This document shows, in pieces, positions 12,461-25,400 of a stretch of 64,000 nucleotides of DNA. Source of the stretch: Ignelater luminosus (lineage: Eukaryota; Arthropoda; Insecta; Coleoptera; Elateridae); NCBI GenBank assembly GCA_011009095.1, contig VTPC01001779.1, forward strand, positions 1 to 64,000, given 5' to 3'. The position numbers were made by a program, and so were the translations under genes. Within the stretch, counting starts at the first letter, position 1, and each line of letters starts with the position of its first letter. The notes below the pieces were generated by a model. The model made no database searches. It had not been told where the DNA came from and saw only the letters and a program-made list of their open reading frames with translations.

Positions 12461-13180
12461 TATAATTAAGTATTTACTGGTTTGAAATATTATCAAATCT
12501 TTGTTGATTATTTTTTGTGTTTTTTTAAAGAAAACATTGGTACCTATCTTGAGTGATTTTTTTCAATATTATATATTAAATACTTTCTTTGTTCTATTGT
12601 ATGTATAACTCCTTTATCCTCGCTTAAGGTCACTCACTCAGTTTAGCCGGCCAAAGACCAAAAGCATCTTAGTTAACTTAAATTCAATATCTTGTAACGC
12701 CAAGTTACGTTACGACAAGTGTATCTACATAAGCAAACAATCATATGTATGAGTATGTTAAACATGCATTTTTTGCGCTTCATAATGGTAAAGGACTCTG
12801 TCCGCCTAGAAATGTCCTAAGTTTAATTATCATATGTGAATAACCCTGTATTTGGATTCTCTACGAAATTGGCTTCCACCGTTCCCAGGTTTGCCAAGTT
12901 TGTTATTTGCTCATTTTTGGATTTTGCATTAGTGAGCTGTAGCTCTTAGACTGTTCAAGTTACCAGTACATGTTCTTCGTACATGTATCAGCATAACAAC
13001 TGGCTATCAAAAAAATGCCAGTCAAACGTCTAAATAAGGCAGTTGCATTTGATAGGTAAATGTAAAACTGACTCTGTAAGGAGATGAGTTTAGTTTAATA
13101 CTATTTCTTTGTGGAAAGATACAGTTCAACTAAATAGAAAAATTATAATATTATTTAAAGACTACAATGCAAAAACAACC
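12461..13180. other. 3' flank of beta-mannosidase
   Basis: AT-rich. No gene recognised. ATTAAA near 13100 on the minus strand may be the gene's poly(A) signal. Confidence 0.4.
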
Positions 13181-13423
13181 TTATATACCGTCGTCACCTA
13201 GAAGATTAGTAACAGCAAGCGAACTTTTTATGCTAATCATTGGTGTGGTTTCTTCTGCATAAAAATAGATCATCTTCGTAGGTGTTACTTGCAAAAATCC
13301 ATTATCTGAAAAAAGTCCTCGAATATTTTTTACGCTAAGCCAAACAAACAATGCAATTCTATCAGTTTGAATTTCAATTTCAAATACTTTGGATGCACTA
13401 TCGGCTTGTCTCACATCAATAAT
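13181..13423 (-). CDS. beta-mannosidase exon 14 (last)
   Basis: Encodes [20 protein letters not shown] and the end LLGDDGI followed by TAA. An ATTAAA (minus strand, near 13100) about 80 bases past the stop is a possible poly(A) signal. Confidence 0.92.
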   Translation of the reverse strand: MIDVRQADSASKVFEIEIQTDRIALFVWLSVKNIRGLFSDNGFLQVTPTKMIYFYAEETTPMISIKSSLAVTNLLGDDGI

Positions 13424-16400
13424 CTGTAATGTAAATTATTTTAATGTAAATAATGTCAAATAACGTAAGGGAAGTAATTACATACCTTTACTGTAGGTTT
13501 CTGTAATTTAACTAATTTTAACGGGACAGGAAAAACAAAATTATCTGGCGCAACTGTTTCATTGTTATCATCTTTAAGCGTAAAATACAAAAAACAATCT
13601 GTTGCTTGTAGGTTTCCACATGGTTCATTTGTGTTTGATACGGAAGCAAACGTAGATACTGTTGTTATTCTTTGTGAAAAGCCAGGTAGCTAAAATAAAA
13701 TAATCAATATTAAAGTCCAAGGTAGCCTTGCCAGAAATCATCAGAAAAATTTAAATTTTGTCGCAAAGATTACAACTAAACAGATTCCAGATGAATGAGG
13801 GGTCATAACACATCAATTGTTCACATTATCAGTAATTAAAACTTAATTATACTTTAATTAGAGGAAATTAGATTTACTATTTTATTGACCAGATTTTACG
13901 ATTATTATTTAATGTTTTTCATCTCACTATGCATAATTTCGTTCCTTGCCTTTGTACCTAGGGAATAAGGTAAACAGATGTATAGAAATATAAAGCAAAC
14001 TTCTGATAATTAGAATTTTATACTGATAAAACAAATGATACGAATTCGAACTACTATAAAATTATAATTATTTGGAGTTTGATTTACTTTTTTGTACATC
14101 TATCTATTTTATACCCTAGGTAAAAGGTCAATGAATGAAATTATGCATAGTAACATGGAAAATATTAAATATTAATCGTAAAATCAGGTCAATAAAAAAG
14201 TAAATTTGAGTTCTTTAAATTAAAAGATAATTAAATTCTTGATACTGATAATGGGTGGGTTATGACCCCTCATGCATCTGGAATCTGGTTAATTGTAATC
14301 TTCTTGACAAAATTTATATATTTTTGATGATTTCTGGCAAGGGTACCTATGACCTTAAGGAGGTGACAGTTTACCTGTTACAAGTCTTTAGGCACGGGCA
14401 TCTATTTAATACTTACCACATCGATCTTCAGTGTCCTTTGAGACAAAGGAAGAAATGAATCCCACGTAAACATTATTATGTCAAGAACGCTGTTACGAAC
14501 AGGCTTCAATAAATCCGACACTACATAAATGTGAACATTATTACTAATATCTTTATCTCCCTTTACAATTACTGGCGCAAAAAACTTCTTAGCATAGTAA
14601 TGAATCATCTTCCAGTTATTCTTAAAATCTAGAAATTAATTCTTAATAAAACAACTTCAAAACATTATTTAACATAAAATCAGCTCACCGATACTAGACC
14701 ATGAAGGAGCAACCCAAACATCATTAAGTTGCCAGTATAACGCACCCATGGTTAAACCTTCACCTACATTATTTAAATTACTTCTCCACTGTCTATAATA
14801 TTCCGTTTCAATCTTTACAGACATCGCTTGAATGATCTAAGGTGTAACAGTAATGTGTCATTAGGTTACCATGGTTAATTTTCATACCTGACTGTAATAC
14901 GCAAATATTCTGTTGTAATGTGTATTATTTCTACTTGGCAAATTTAATTGATACTCGATTAAAACTTGCATTTCCTCATAACCGGATGAATGATGTTGGC
15001 GATTTAATAAGAAGGCACTGTTGGTTGATAAGTCATCAGGATCATCGGTTGCGGTGAATAAAGTATCCGTGCTAGGCAGTGATTGATAACCAAATTCGGA
15101 TGCAAATCTATTAACCGGGTAGGTTAAAGTGGACCAACCGTCAAAAAGATAATTATAAAAGTGAACTAAAAACTATAAAAATAGCTGAACAGTAAAAAAA
15201 CGTAAATATTGAATGTTACCATCTCCGTAGAAATTACTTCCTGGATCACTCGCAACGTAATCTTCTGCGTCCGATTCAATTCCATTAGTTGGACTTGATG
15301 TTAAAAATGGTCTGGTTTTATCATTCAATAGAACTTCATCTCGAATAGTGTCAACATACAATTTAACATAATCCTCATGGAAGAGTGTAAAATTCCAATT
15401 TGTATTGTACCTAGTTATCCAACAGATTTAATATTATTAAATATTATTTTTAAAATTGTTCATTTTACCAATCTCCTCTCAGTGCAGCTTCATTTTCATT
15501 GTTACTAGCCCAGAGTACTATACTGGGATGGTATTGCAGTCTTCTAACTTGATGTCTTACTTCAGTTCTAATGGAACTAAAATCATTTTTAATTAAAAAC
15601 TTTCTATAAAAGCTTTTAAAACCAAAATCTTAAACTATGCTATATTCTAAAATGGCACTTAAATAAAGGTGCTCATCATTATGTTACAGAATAAGTAAAA
15701 GCTATTTCAACCAAGCTGTCCACTATACAGGATAATTCAGAGGGTCACGTACAAATCTCCGAAGAGTAGATAAGGCATTTAAGAATACGTTATAAAACGT
15801 TGGCAGACATGCGTTTGTTTGTTCGAGTTGACTTTCGCCTGCTCGAAGAATCAACAAAGCATTGCATTGTTCCGAACGGCAATCCAAACTTGCTCTGGTA
15901 GACAAACGCGTCAAAATATGTGTTTGCCACTTCACCATATTGGTTTATGTTAATTCTTAAATGTCTAGTTAGGCTTGATTCTAGAAAACTCAAAAGTTGT
16001 AGTGCAATTTTCAATTGTTTTCGTGATACATAATGTTGAAGTGCGCGTGCCAGTCCCAAAGCTCCAACACCGATAGGTTGTCAATTACAGCAAAGTTCAA
16101 AATAGTAGACGCACCTACAGCGATCCTAAAAATTACATTTACATCTTAGTATCTCAAGTTCTTCCCGAATTATTTGAAAAACATTAAACAATGAATCAGA
16201 GGAGTTCTTAAAATTTCGAATTACTTGAAAACAGTGTGCCAGACGCAACAAATACACGGGTAACCTTATTTGCTAAATTGGGTGTAGATTACTAAAACAT
16301 TAGAACTGGTCAGTTTTTTTCATTGGCATGACATACCTTTTTTAAGAAGTGAACATACCTTTCCTAATGCCTTCTCATATCTCTGATCATAACAAAGATG

Positions 16401-19400
16401 CTAACCAGAAAAACCACACAGGAGATTTTAGTTCAATAACTCAATACAATACAAAGCAATTCACGGTGAAATTCTAACACCCTGTCTCGCGAAAACAAAT
16501 GAAAATTAAACTAAACTTTAGGGCTTTCTAGTTATAGAATTAAAACTAGTTTACGTTCCAGAAGTTTGTACGTAACCCTCTGAATCACCCTGTATAAACC
16601 AAGTGGCGACTACAGTTTACCTTACGTCATCAAGTACAAGAAAAAATGTGTTGGTATTGAAAGTGTAACAATGGACACACATAAAAACCTAATGTGCCTA
16701 AAATTCACTTGACAAGTTAGAATTTTTATATAGGGATGGCCAAATTTTAATAGGTCGTATCAACCAAAACCAGAAGGAAACATTTGTACGATATTATGCT
16801 ACAAAGGGAAACGCCGTCGACGCGACGTCTTCGCGCATACGAAAAATAAGCATTTCTTATGTGATAATTTACACAAGCCAGTATTATATTTGAAAAAATG
16901 ATTTATTGAATAAACTGAAGACTATGTTGAAATATTTATTAAAACTATCAATAGTGCAAATTTAAATTGATAGTATGATACAAATTGCAGTTGCTTTTTG
17001 ATTGTCGTTGCAGGCCTTGAGGTACGTATATCTTCGTTTTCCTTTTTCGATGTGCATTCTGTGCCATCTGTTATGCAATCAGTCTTTTAAGATATTTACT
17101 ATTTTGAAAACGAAGGCGCTACTTGATAAATAATACATTTTTTCCCTACAAAAATTAGAAAATTATTTCGAACGTACCTACTTCAGGATCAGATTACCCG
17201 GGATGAAATTGTTGATTTGCTCACGAAGTCACTTCCAAATTTAGTATTTTCATTCCTTATATCAACGAAAAATTTTTTCAATTTTTGTGCATACAGTAAA
17301 CAGTAGAAATACAGTTGCCACAACCACGTATCTTAGTTACGATGTTGTTACAAAATAGATAGCTACACTAATAAAATGCCTTGACCATTAGTTCTTACCG
17401 TCTCTTATCACAGCTCTGATTTATTGATTTCCTCAAGTTCTCCGTTTGAGATTGGTTAATTGACTTAATAGAATATACAGGGTGCGCCCCATAAAATCTT
17501 CAAATGCAACCCATCACACACATTTCAAAAGCTAGCAGAAATATCTGTAATTTTCTTAATTTTACTAGCTGTGTTCACAAACGCCTATCATCCTGGACAA
17601 AATAAATTATCACCTGTAAATAATCTTGCCAAGTTGCAACAGCGAATTGAGCAATGTTGTCAAACAATTCGAGCACAACCGGGCTTTTTAAGAAGGGTGC
17701 GGAATTCCTTCTTGAGAAGATGTAGATTCTGTGTCGAAATAGAAGGACATATCGAACATCTTCTGTGATAATCGTGTTCTGTAGCGCTAAACGCTAAAAA
17801 CTACAAAAATTTGCAAAAACGAAAATTGCCCTTACCTCGAAAACGGTTGATTTGCGGACCCATGTTCATTAAGACTTTTTTACTTGTTTTTGGTCATACT
17901 ATATGACACTTAAATATTTAGACTTTCTTAACCCCTGTATGTAAGGTATAATCAACAATTATTATCAAGAAAATCGAAAGGCATGTCTTTACTTATAATT
18001 GAAATAAAGAAATTCACATGTAATAATATTTCCTGCACCGATTCAATAGACACTTCCACTTAATTCTAACCTCAAAATAAAAACTACCGCTAACTTTGTT
18101 TACACAACAATTTGTTAAATCAACTTTAAACAACTTAGTTTAAACTACGGAAGATGCTGAAAATGTCTACTTTCTTTTTCAATACAGAGTACAACACCTC
18201 TCTTTATGTTATCAAAGATTTTTGCATTTTTCCATAACGTTTCGTTGTAAATCCTACAGAGTATGTACCGGTGTCTTGGAAATGGTGTTGTTTCACAACG
18301 GAAACATAAAGTAATTAAGAAGACTAAGATCACATGACCATGAATGATGGACAGACTTTCTGCGAGATTAGTCTTTTGTCATGAAATTGTTTCAAGAATT
18401 CCAAGGTGGTTCGAGCTATGTGTGGTCGGGCATTGTCCTGCCGAAAGTAACCATACTGCAGTTCATCATTGTGCAATCGATGAACAAAGGAATGTAATAT
18501 GTTATTTTGATATCTTTCAGCATTGATGGGGCCAATGAGCCTCCTTTGTGAAAGAGCAACCAAAACACCTATTTTAGCGCAATGCAAGGGAGTTTTTCTG
18601 ATAAAATTAGAATTGTCAGTACTCCACATTGTCATTATTTGTAAGTTCACATGGATAAATAAAACCATGTCGCAGATGGTAAAAACGTCAAATCCAAAGC
18701 ATTATCATCAAGATTGTACCGAAACCAAGTAGAGTACGCAATTTTTTTATTGTAATCTGATGGCAAGAGTTTACGATGAATCTGTATTTTATAGGAAAAC
18801 ATCCAAATCCTTCTTTAAAATGGATTGACACGTACCGTAACTAAGATTGGTTCCTTATGATATCTTCCTAAGGAACAACGTTGATTCTTCCTCCATTCGA
18901 GCTCTTACTTGTTCAATGATATCATCAACAACAGTATGCTGCAGTTGATGGAAGAAATTATCATCAATTACTGCTACTCCAGGAAAATGTTCACGAACTC
19001 ATTTAAACATAAACGTAGATTACGAATCCACTCGCTATTTTTTAAACGTTGACAATTTCTATAATATGACTGTTCTGATCACTCAACGCTATGTTCTGAC
19101 TGAGGTGTGCAGTAGTGCAATCGTTGTAAAACAACAAACTTTATCAAGTTACTTTTAATAATTTTTATGTCTGTCTGTCTGTCAATATTGTTTTTTAATG
19201 AGTGAAGTTAAACCATTTTGTTATAAATATTTATTTTATTTAGCAATTCAAATCTGTTAATATTGTTAATATATGGATTAACAAAAAGTCGTCAGTTCTT
19301 ATTATTGAAATTCAAAATATCTTGAACATATTGGTCCAGTCGAGGCGGATGTAGACAAAAAAAGCGATTTATGGAAGTTCATGTACAACGAGAAAAACAT

Positions 19401-22400
19401 AGTGAGCCTTCGAATTTAGCAAGTGGTAATTGTTCGATATAGCTACCTCTATATTCAATTATTCACTTTATAGCAAGTTAATCCCCAACAATAAGGTAAC
19501 GCCACGTGGGGAAAAAAGAGAACAGTTCAACAGGTCAGTGCGTTCCATATTACAAACCCAAGGGTCGTAGAATTTATTGTTTGAATAATTAAATAATATT
19601 CTTAATAATTTAAATTAACCCTTGCATAAATGCCTCTTCGTGAGTAGAGTTGAGTTGTCGATTGCACATCTAGCAAATATAAAAATACTTTTCTTTGCTA
19701 AATAGGCGTAAACTGAAATTGTTTCATTGTCTTAGTAAATATAAAAATATTTTATTTGCTAAATAGATTTAAATCACTTCATTGGTTCAAAAAATATCAT
19801 TCCGGCTTCGAGTGCGAAGCGAGGCAGTCGACCCGGTCTGCAGCGCGAGCGGTGACGCATCGGTGACGAAGAGTACGGGCTCAACCACAAACGCGGTAGT
19901 TGGGGAGCTACCGCCAACCCACCCTCCAGAGTCTGTGTTTGGGGGGCACAGGCCTGGCCCACATCCACCACCAACGGGGCGACTCGAGGTCGCATCGCTG
20001 CATCAACCCAACCGACCGTCGGTCTCCAAGAATTGAGGGAGCTTGAAGATCGCGACCGCCACAAACCCAATCATACCCAAGATGCAGTAGATGGATCAAC
20101 GGCCGCTCCACCACCAACCGGCGTCTGCGTAGGGGTGCGCAGGCCCGGCCATCATCACCACACATCTCAGCCTCACCCGATCGGCCCGGGTAGCTACCGG
20201 GCCGTGATTACCAAATTCCATTCCTACCCAAACCCTCGAGCCCGGGGCTCCTCGAGGTACCTACTCCACGACGCCCGGAAATTCTTCGTCAATCCGTCAC
20301 GCTTCCCGCCAAATCCATTCCCGCCAAACTATTCCCGCCTAACATTTCCCGCCAATAATCACCACATCCATTCCAACCACCACACTGTTCTCACTGGGTT
20401 TTCCGTGGTTTCCCCAGTGGTTAAGGCAAATGCCGGAACAGTTTTGCACTTCCACGGCACACTACCTACACCTAGACACCACACACCACTACACCAACAT
20501 ATACACACTCTCACACTTCTCATTACACAATTCCAACACCGTTCTGAAAAGAACCGTCGCGTTGAACTCCTCGTCGTCTCTGTGTGACGGCTCGCTGGCC
20601 GTCCTTGGGTACACCATCCAACCTGGGTCATCGTCACCATCACCTGCGCGGATTATGGAGAACCTGCTTCCGGCCTGCACCACCTTCGCCACCAGACCAT
20701 CATCACCGTGGACTGCGGGCGTGTGGACTGCTTGGTGCCCGACATGTTGGCGTGCACGACAGGAGTTAACCACCCATTTTCCAACTCACCAGCCATAGAG
20801 AGATTAAGTTCTCTAAATGGCAGCCACCTACGGTGGCATTTATTCATTGATCCTCCTCCTCAAAAAATATAACAATACGTTACTTATTTACTAAGTACAC
20901 ATTTCCATTACAAATTTAGAAATAAAGCCAACAAAATGACTACTCTACAAGAGCTCAAAACTAAAAAAGCGGTTATAAAACTAAACATTAAAAGTTTTAT
21001 TGTAGCATTTGACAAACAAAATCCTGACTTAGTTAATTTAAAACTTTGCGAATTCTTGATGATTACGATCCGATTCAGGATAAAATTGAAGCGTTAGATT
21101 CAACAAATGGTGATCATGAAAGTGAACGAACCCAATTTGAAAACGATTTTTATTCGGTTGCTAGTCTAGCAGAAAATTTAATATTACAATTTGAAACGGT
21201 GACGGTAACACTGTGGTGTTTGCTCCCGAACAATATAGCACCGTTAACGATACCGCAAGCTGTAAATTACCAACCATGCCCCTGCCAACCTTTGATGGTT
21301 CGCCAGGTAGTTGGTCATATTTTAAAAAATCCTTTCAGTCAATTGTCCATAATAACTCAAGTATTCAAACAATATAAAAATTCCACTATTTAAAATCAAA
21401 TCTTAAGGGCGAAGCGTGTGACTTCATCAGACTTAGAAATATCTTCCGCTAATTATGAAATTGCATGGAATTTAATTACCGAACGTTTCGAAAACACACA
21501 ACTGTTAATTAACGACCATATTAAAGAGTTCTTTCGACTTCCGTTATAAATAAAGAATCTTATTTAGCATTGCGGCAATTATTAGATGGGTTCACTAAAC
21601 ATTTACGTTCGATTGAGAAGTTAGGTTAATCAATTGATAATTGGCACATACTGGTGGTTCATGTAGTCGCAGAAAAATTGGAAAGGCAAGAAAGTGTGAC
21701 AAAAGACAATATCGGTTGAGGATTTGACAAACTTCCTCAAAGAAAGATGCTCACTTCTGCAAAACATGAATTCAAGTGAATTAGTCTCAAATTCTTCAAA
21801 ACAAGGTCAATTCAATAAAAAACCTAATAAATTCTGAAGTAATGGTTTCAAGTCAAGGGACGAGTACTATTGTTTGCAAGTTTTGTAAAGGCACCAACCA
21901 TTATATAAATACATGCAGTAAATTTATAAACATGACACGGGAACGGAGGTTCGGGGGAAATAAAGGCTCTAAATCTTTGTTCTAATTGCTTTAGAGACCA
22001 CAAGAATAAAGACTGCAAATGTAAGTTTGTTTACAAGTTATGTCATAAAAGACATCATACACTGCTTCATTTAAATAATGGTGAAAATTCAAAGGGTTGT
22101 AACTCTGAAGTCAATTTAAAACCGAATAATGCCAACGAAGCTGAAACTCCCAATAATTCAAATTTTGAGGGTTCAACAGGAGCTTACGTCAACACAAATT
22201 TCGTGCCAACTTTATTGTCTAACGCAAAGGTTAAGATTCTAGATAAGAAAAGTAAAGAACACAATTGTAGGCTGTTACTAGACAGTAGCAGTCAATCCAA
22301 TTTCATCACAGTCAAATTAGTTGACAAATTAAGGCTAACTAAAGTAAAAAAAAAATGTCAATTACAGGCATAAATGAAGGTACTTCCACGACCAATTACA

Positions 22401-25400
22401 GTACACTAGTAACAATTAAATTGTCGTATCGTTCTTATAGTGATTAAATTAATTGTCTTATAATACAAAAAGATATAGATAATATAGGTACCTATATTTT
22501 CATTTCCTATAACTAATTTAAACATTCCACATAACTTGCCTCTTGTTGATCCTGAATTCAATAAATGCGATCAAATTGACATGCTTATTGGCTCGAAAGC
22601 TTTTTGGAACTTGTTACAAAAGTGTCGCTTAGGTAAAGATTTAATAAAGCGGAACTAATTGCGACAGGCGCTCTGCAGAGAACCTGTCTTGGCTTGAATT
22701 GCTTGAAAGTAATGGTGATGTTGTAGAATGGATTGCCTACGCAACTGACACTTAATTCTGTCCATTATCTTTTTTGGGGCGCTGTACACTTGTACAGGTG
22801 CATTAAGTTTTCTTTTGTCTACAAAAACCCAATGTACCCTTTCACTCTAAAATAATTAGGAAAGCAAATAATCGGGCATTTCAGTTACGTTAAATATTCA
22901 CTGTTAAATTCGTATAATTAATGAACCAATTCTGCATCTGTATAATGTAAATATTTACTGTTGTTTCACTACCTTCTTTAAAAAAGTAAAAAAACGCTTT
23001 AAATTTAAAAATTAAAAAATAAATAATTAGCTATTCCAATAAATAACACAAAATTTACGTGAAGGTTATTTACTAGTCAAATCTTTTACAGAGGTACTCG
23101 CCTTACATATGTATTAGCAATATCATTTGCGGCGTGCGATAGGAGACTCAACTCTGACTTACGAAAAGTTTTCAACTGTCCTCGCTCAAACCGAATCTTG
23201 CTTAAATCCACGGCCTCTGTACCCTCTTTCAAATGATCCGAACGATCGTCAAGCTTTTACCCCAGGGCACTTTATAATTGGCGAAACATTGACGACCATC
23301 CCAACGTCAGATGTCACGAATCTTAAAGAGTCGGCATTAACTCGGTTTTTACGATGCCAGCAAATAAAGAAAAAATTCTGAAAGAGGTGGAGTACAGAAT
23401 ACATTGGAGAACTCCAAGTCAGGACCAAACGGAAGGACAACTGCAAGCAGCTACTTCAATTGGATTCGTTGGTGATTATCAAAGATGACAACCGTTTTTG
23501 TCAGAAATGGAGCCTTGGTCGGGTGATGCAGCTACATCCCGGTGACGACGGAATCGCCCGGGTTGCTACGCTAAAAACAGCGACTGATATCCACAAACGG
23601 CCGGTTACCAAACTCTGTGTGCTCCCAGTGAGTGATTAGTGCAGGACTGATTAACTTTATAATTTGTGCAATTGGTTATTTAGACTGTTGAAATTGTTAT
23701 TCGTTTATTTAGACTGTTGAAACCTTGCCGCAGCCTACATAAGTCGGAAGTCTCAAAGGGAGCAGTATGTTCTGACCACTCAACGCTTATGTTTCGGCTG
23801 AGGTGTGCAGCAGTGCAGTCGTTGTAAAACATCAAACTTTATCAAGTTACTTTTAATAATTTTTATGTGTATCAGTCTGTCAATATTGTTTTTGAATGAG
23901 TAAAGTTAAACCATTTTGTTATAAATAATTATTTATTTTATTTCACAATTTAATACTATTAATATTGTTAATATATTTAATTAACAAAAAGTCGTCAGTT
24001 CTTATTATTGAAATTCAAAACATCTTGAACAATGACTATATCATAAAACTTTTTTATCTTTGTTGTTGTTTTAGTATTTTATTTACAATTGTCGCAAACT
24101 TTTGATTTATTGCTTCTGATTTCATTTTGGATTTATGCTTTTTTCGTTTTTGTCCGTTTTGATAATTAATTTCCGTATGTTGTTATCTTTTATTATTTTG
24201 CTTTTTCACAGTTTATTTTGTGGTTCTTCTCAATTGCAACATATGCAGCTATACATACATGTGTACGTATTCTTTTACAGAAATAACACATTTTAAAATT
24301 AAATAACTGAACCTCACGAATAGACTGTCTTACTTATATGTCTTTTATAATAGTCTTGTTCGAAGAGCAGAGCGAAACGGTTGATGTAAATTATTTGTTT
24401 CTTATGGTGAGCAATATTTATATGTCTCTTATAATAAATAACGTACTCTTGTTATGTTTCATCGAGTTATCAAAAAATCATTCCTACTGAGTTACCTGGG
24501 CATGTTTATATTAAAATAATCGATGGATAATGGCAACTATAGGTCTAAAAAATATGAATAAAAGTCTGAGCATCATAAATACCTCAAGAACGCTTCTCCA
24601 GAAGGATACATCGAACAAGCAAACATAAAATCTTGCCAAAGCATCAAACCCATCTCGTCAGCAGTTTGATACAGCACATCACTCTCGTATACACCTCCAC
24701 CCCAAACTCGTAGCATATTCATATGCACGTCTTTTGCAGACTGCAGTAAAAATCTAATGGTAGTTTCATTTTGACCCAGTTCTGGCAGAATGCTGATTGG
24801 AATCACATTCGAACCCTTTGCGAAAAGAGGTACGTCATTTATCTTAAAATAAAATGTTCTACCGGATTCTAAAATATAAAGAAAAGAGAAATAAAAAATA
24901 AGCAAAATATTCAAATTTACTTACGTATAGCATTTTGAACTAGTTCCACTGTTCGAAAACCTACTTTTAGTATTTTAGAACTTTTCTCGTTTTTATTGAC
25001 ATCCATATAAGAAACTTTTAGAATGTATAGATTAGGCTCACCATAGCCGTTTGGCCACCATAACTTTACATATGACTAAAAGAACTTATACATTAACTAT
25101 TAATTTTTTTAAGGCAGTCGGTTTAGTTCCCGCGGCCGGAATCCATATTTGTAAAAGAAAGATCCCGTCAATCACTGATAATTAATAATGGATCCAGGTA
25201 ATCTAAATACCGTTTGTATCAAGAGCATATAGAAAAACCAGAATTCGCGTGGGAATCGAGCTCACATGCTTGATTTACCGGACCATTGTTATCCAATTAA
25301 GCTAGCGAATGCTTCATCAAGCGAAAGCTGATATTTCTATATGTATTGTTATTAAGTTGGATGGTACAGGGAGAAACATATTTGTACACTTTAATAGTGC

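Larger units (their letters stand above)
19071..24031 (+). mobile_element. BEL/Pao-type LTR retrotransposon, defective
   Basis: Two LTRs (19071-19328, 23768-24031) beginning TGTTCTGA and ending TTGAACA, flanked by the 5-bp duplication ATGAC (19066-19070, 24032-24036). A primer-binding-like TGGTCCAGTCGAGG follows the 5' LTR (19332) and a purine-rich AAAGGGAGCAG precedes the 3' LTR. Inside: gag, zinc-knuckle and protease remnants, a gap where RT, RNase H and most of integrase should be, then the integrase end. A GC-rich repeat sits between leader and gag. Cannot move on its own. Confidence 0.92.

Noticed and set aside
15723..16059. Overlapping minus-strand frames in the TIR element
   Set aside because: Could be transposase remnants but no motif could be matched, so not called as coding.
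20033..20587. 184-codon open frame in the GC-rich repeat
   Set aside because: Low-complexity His/Pro-rich translation, not conserved in the other copy, and overlapping open frames on the other strand; GC-rich DNA has few stops by chance.
19071..24031. Active BEL/Pao element
   Set aside because: RT, RNase H and most of integrase are missing, gag is broken and LTRs have diverged.
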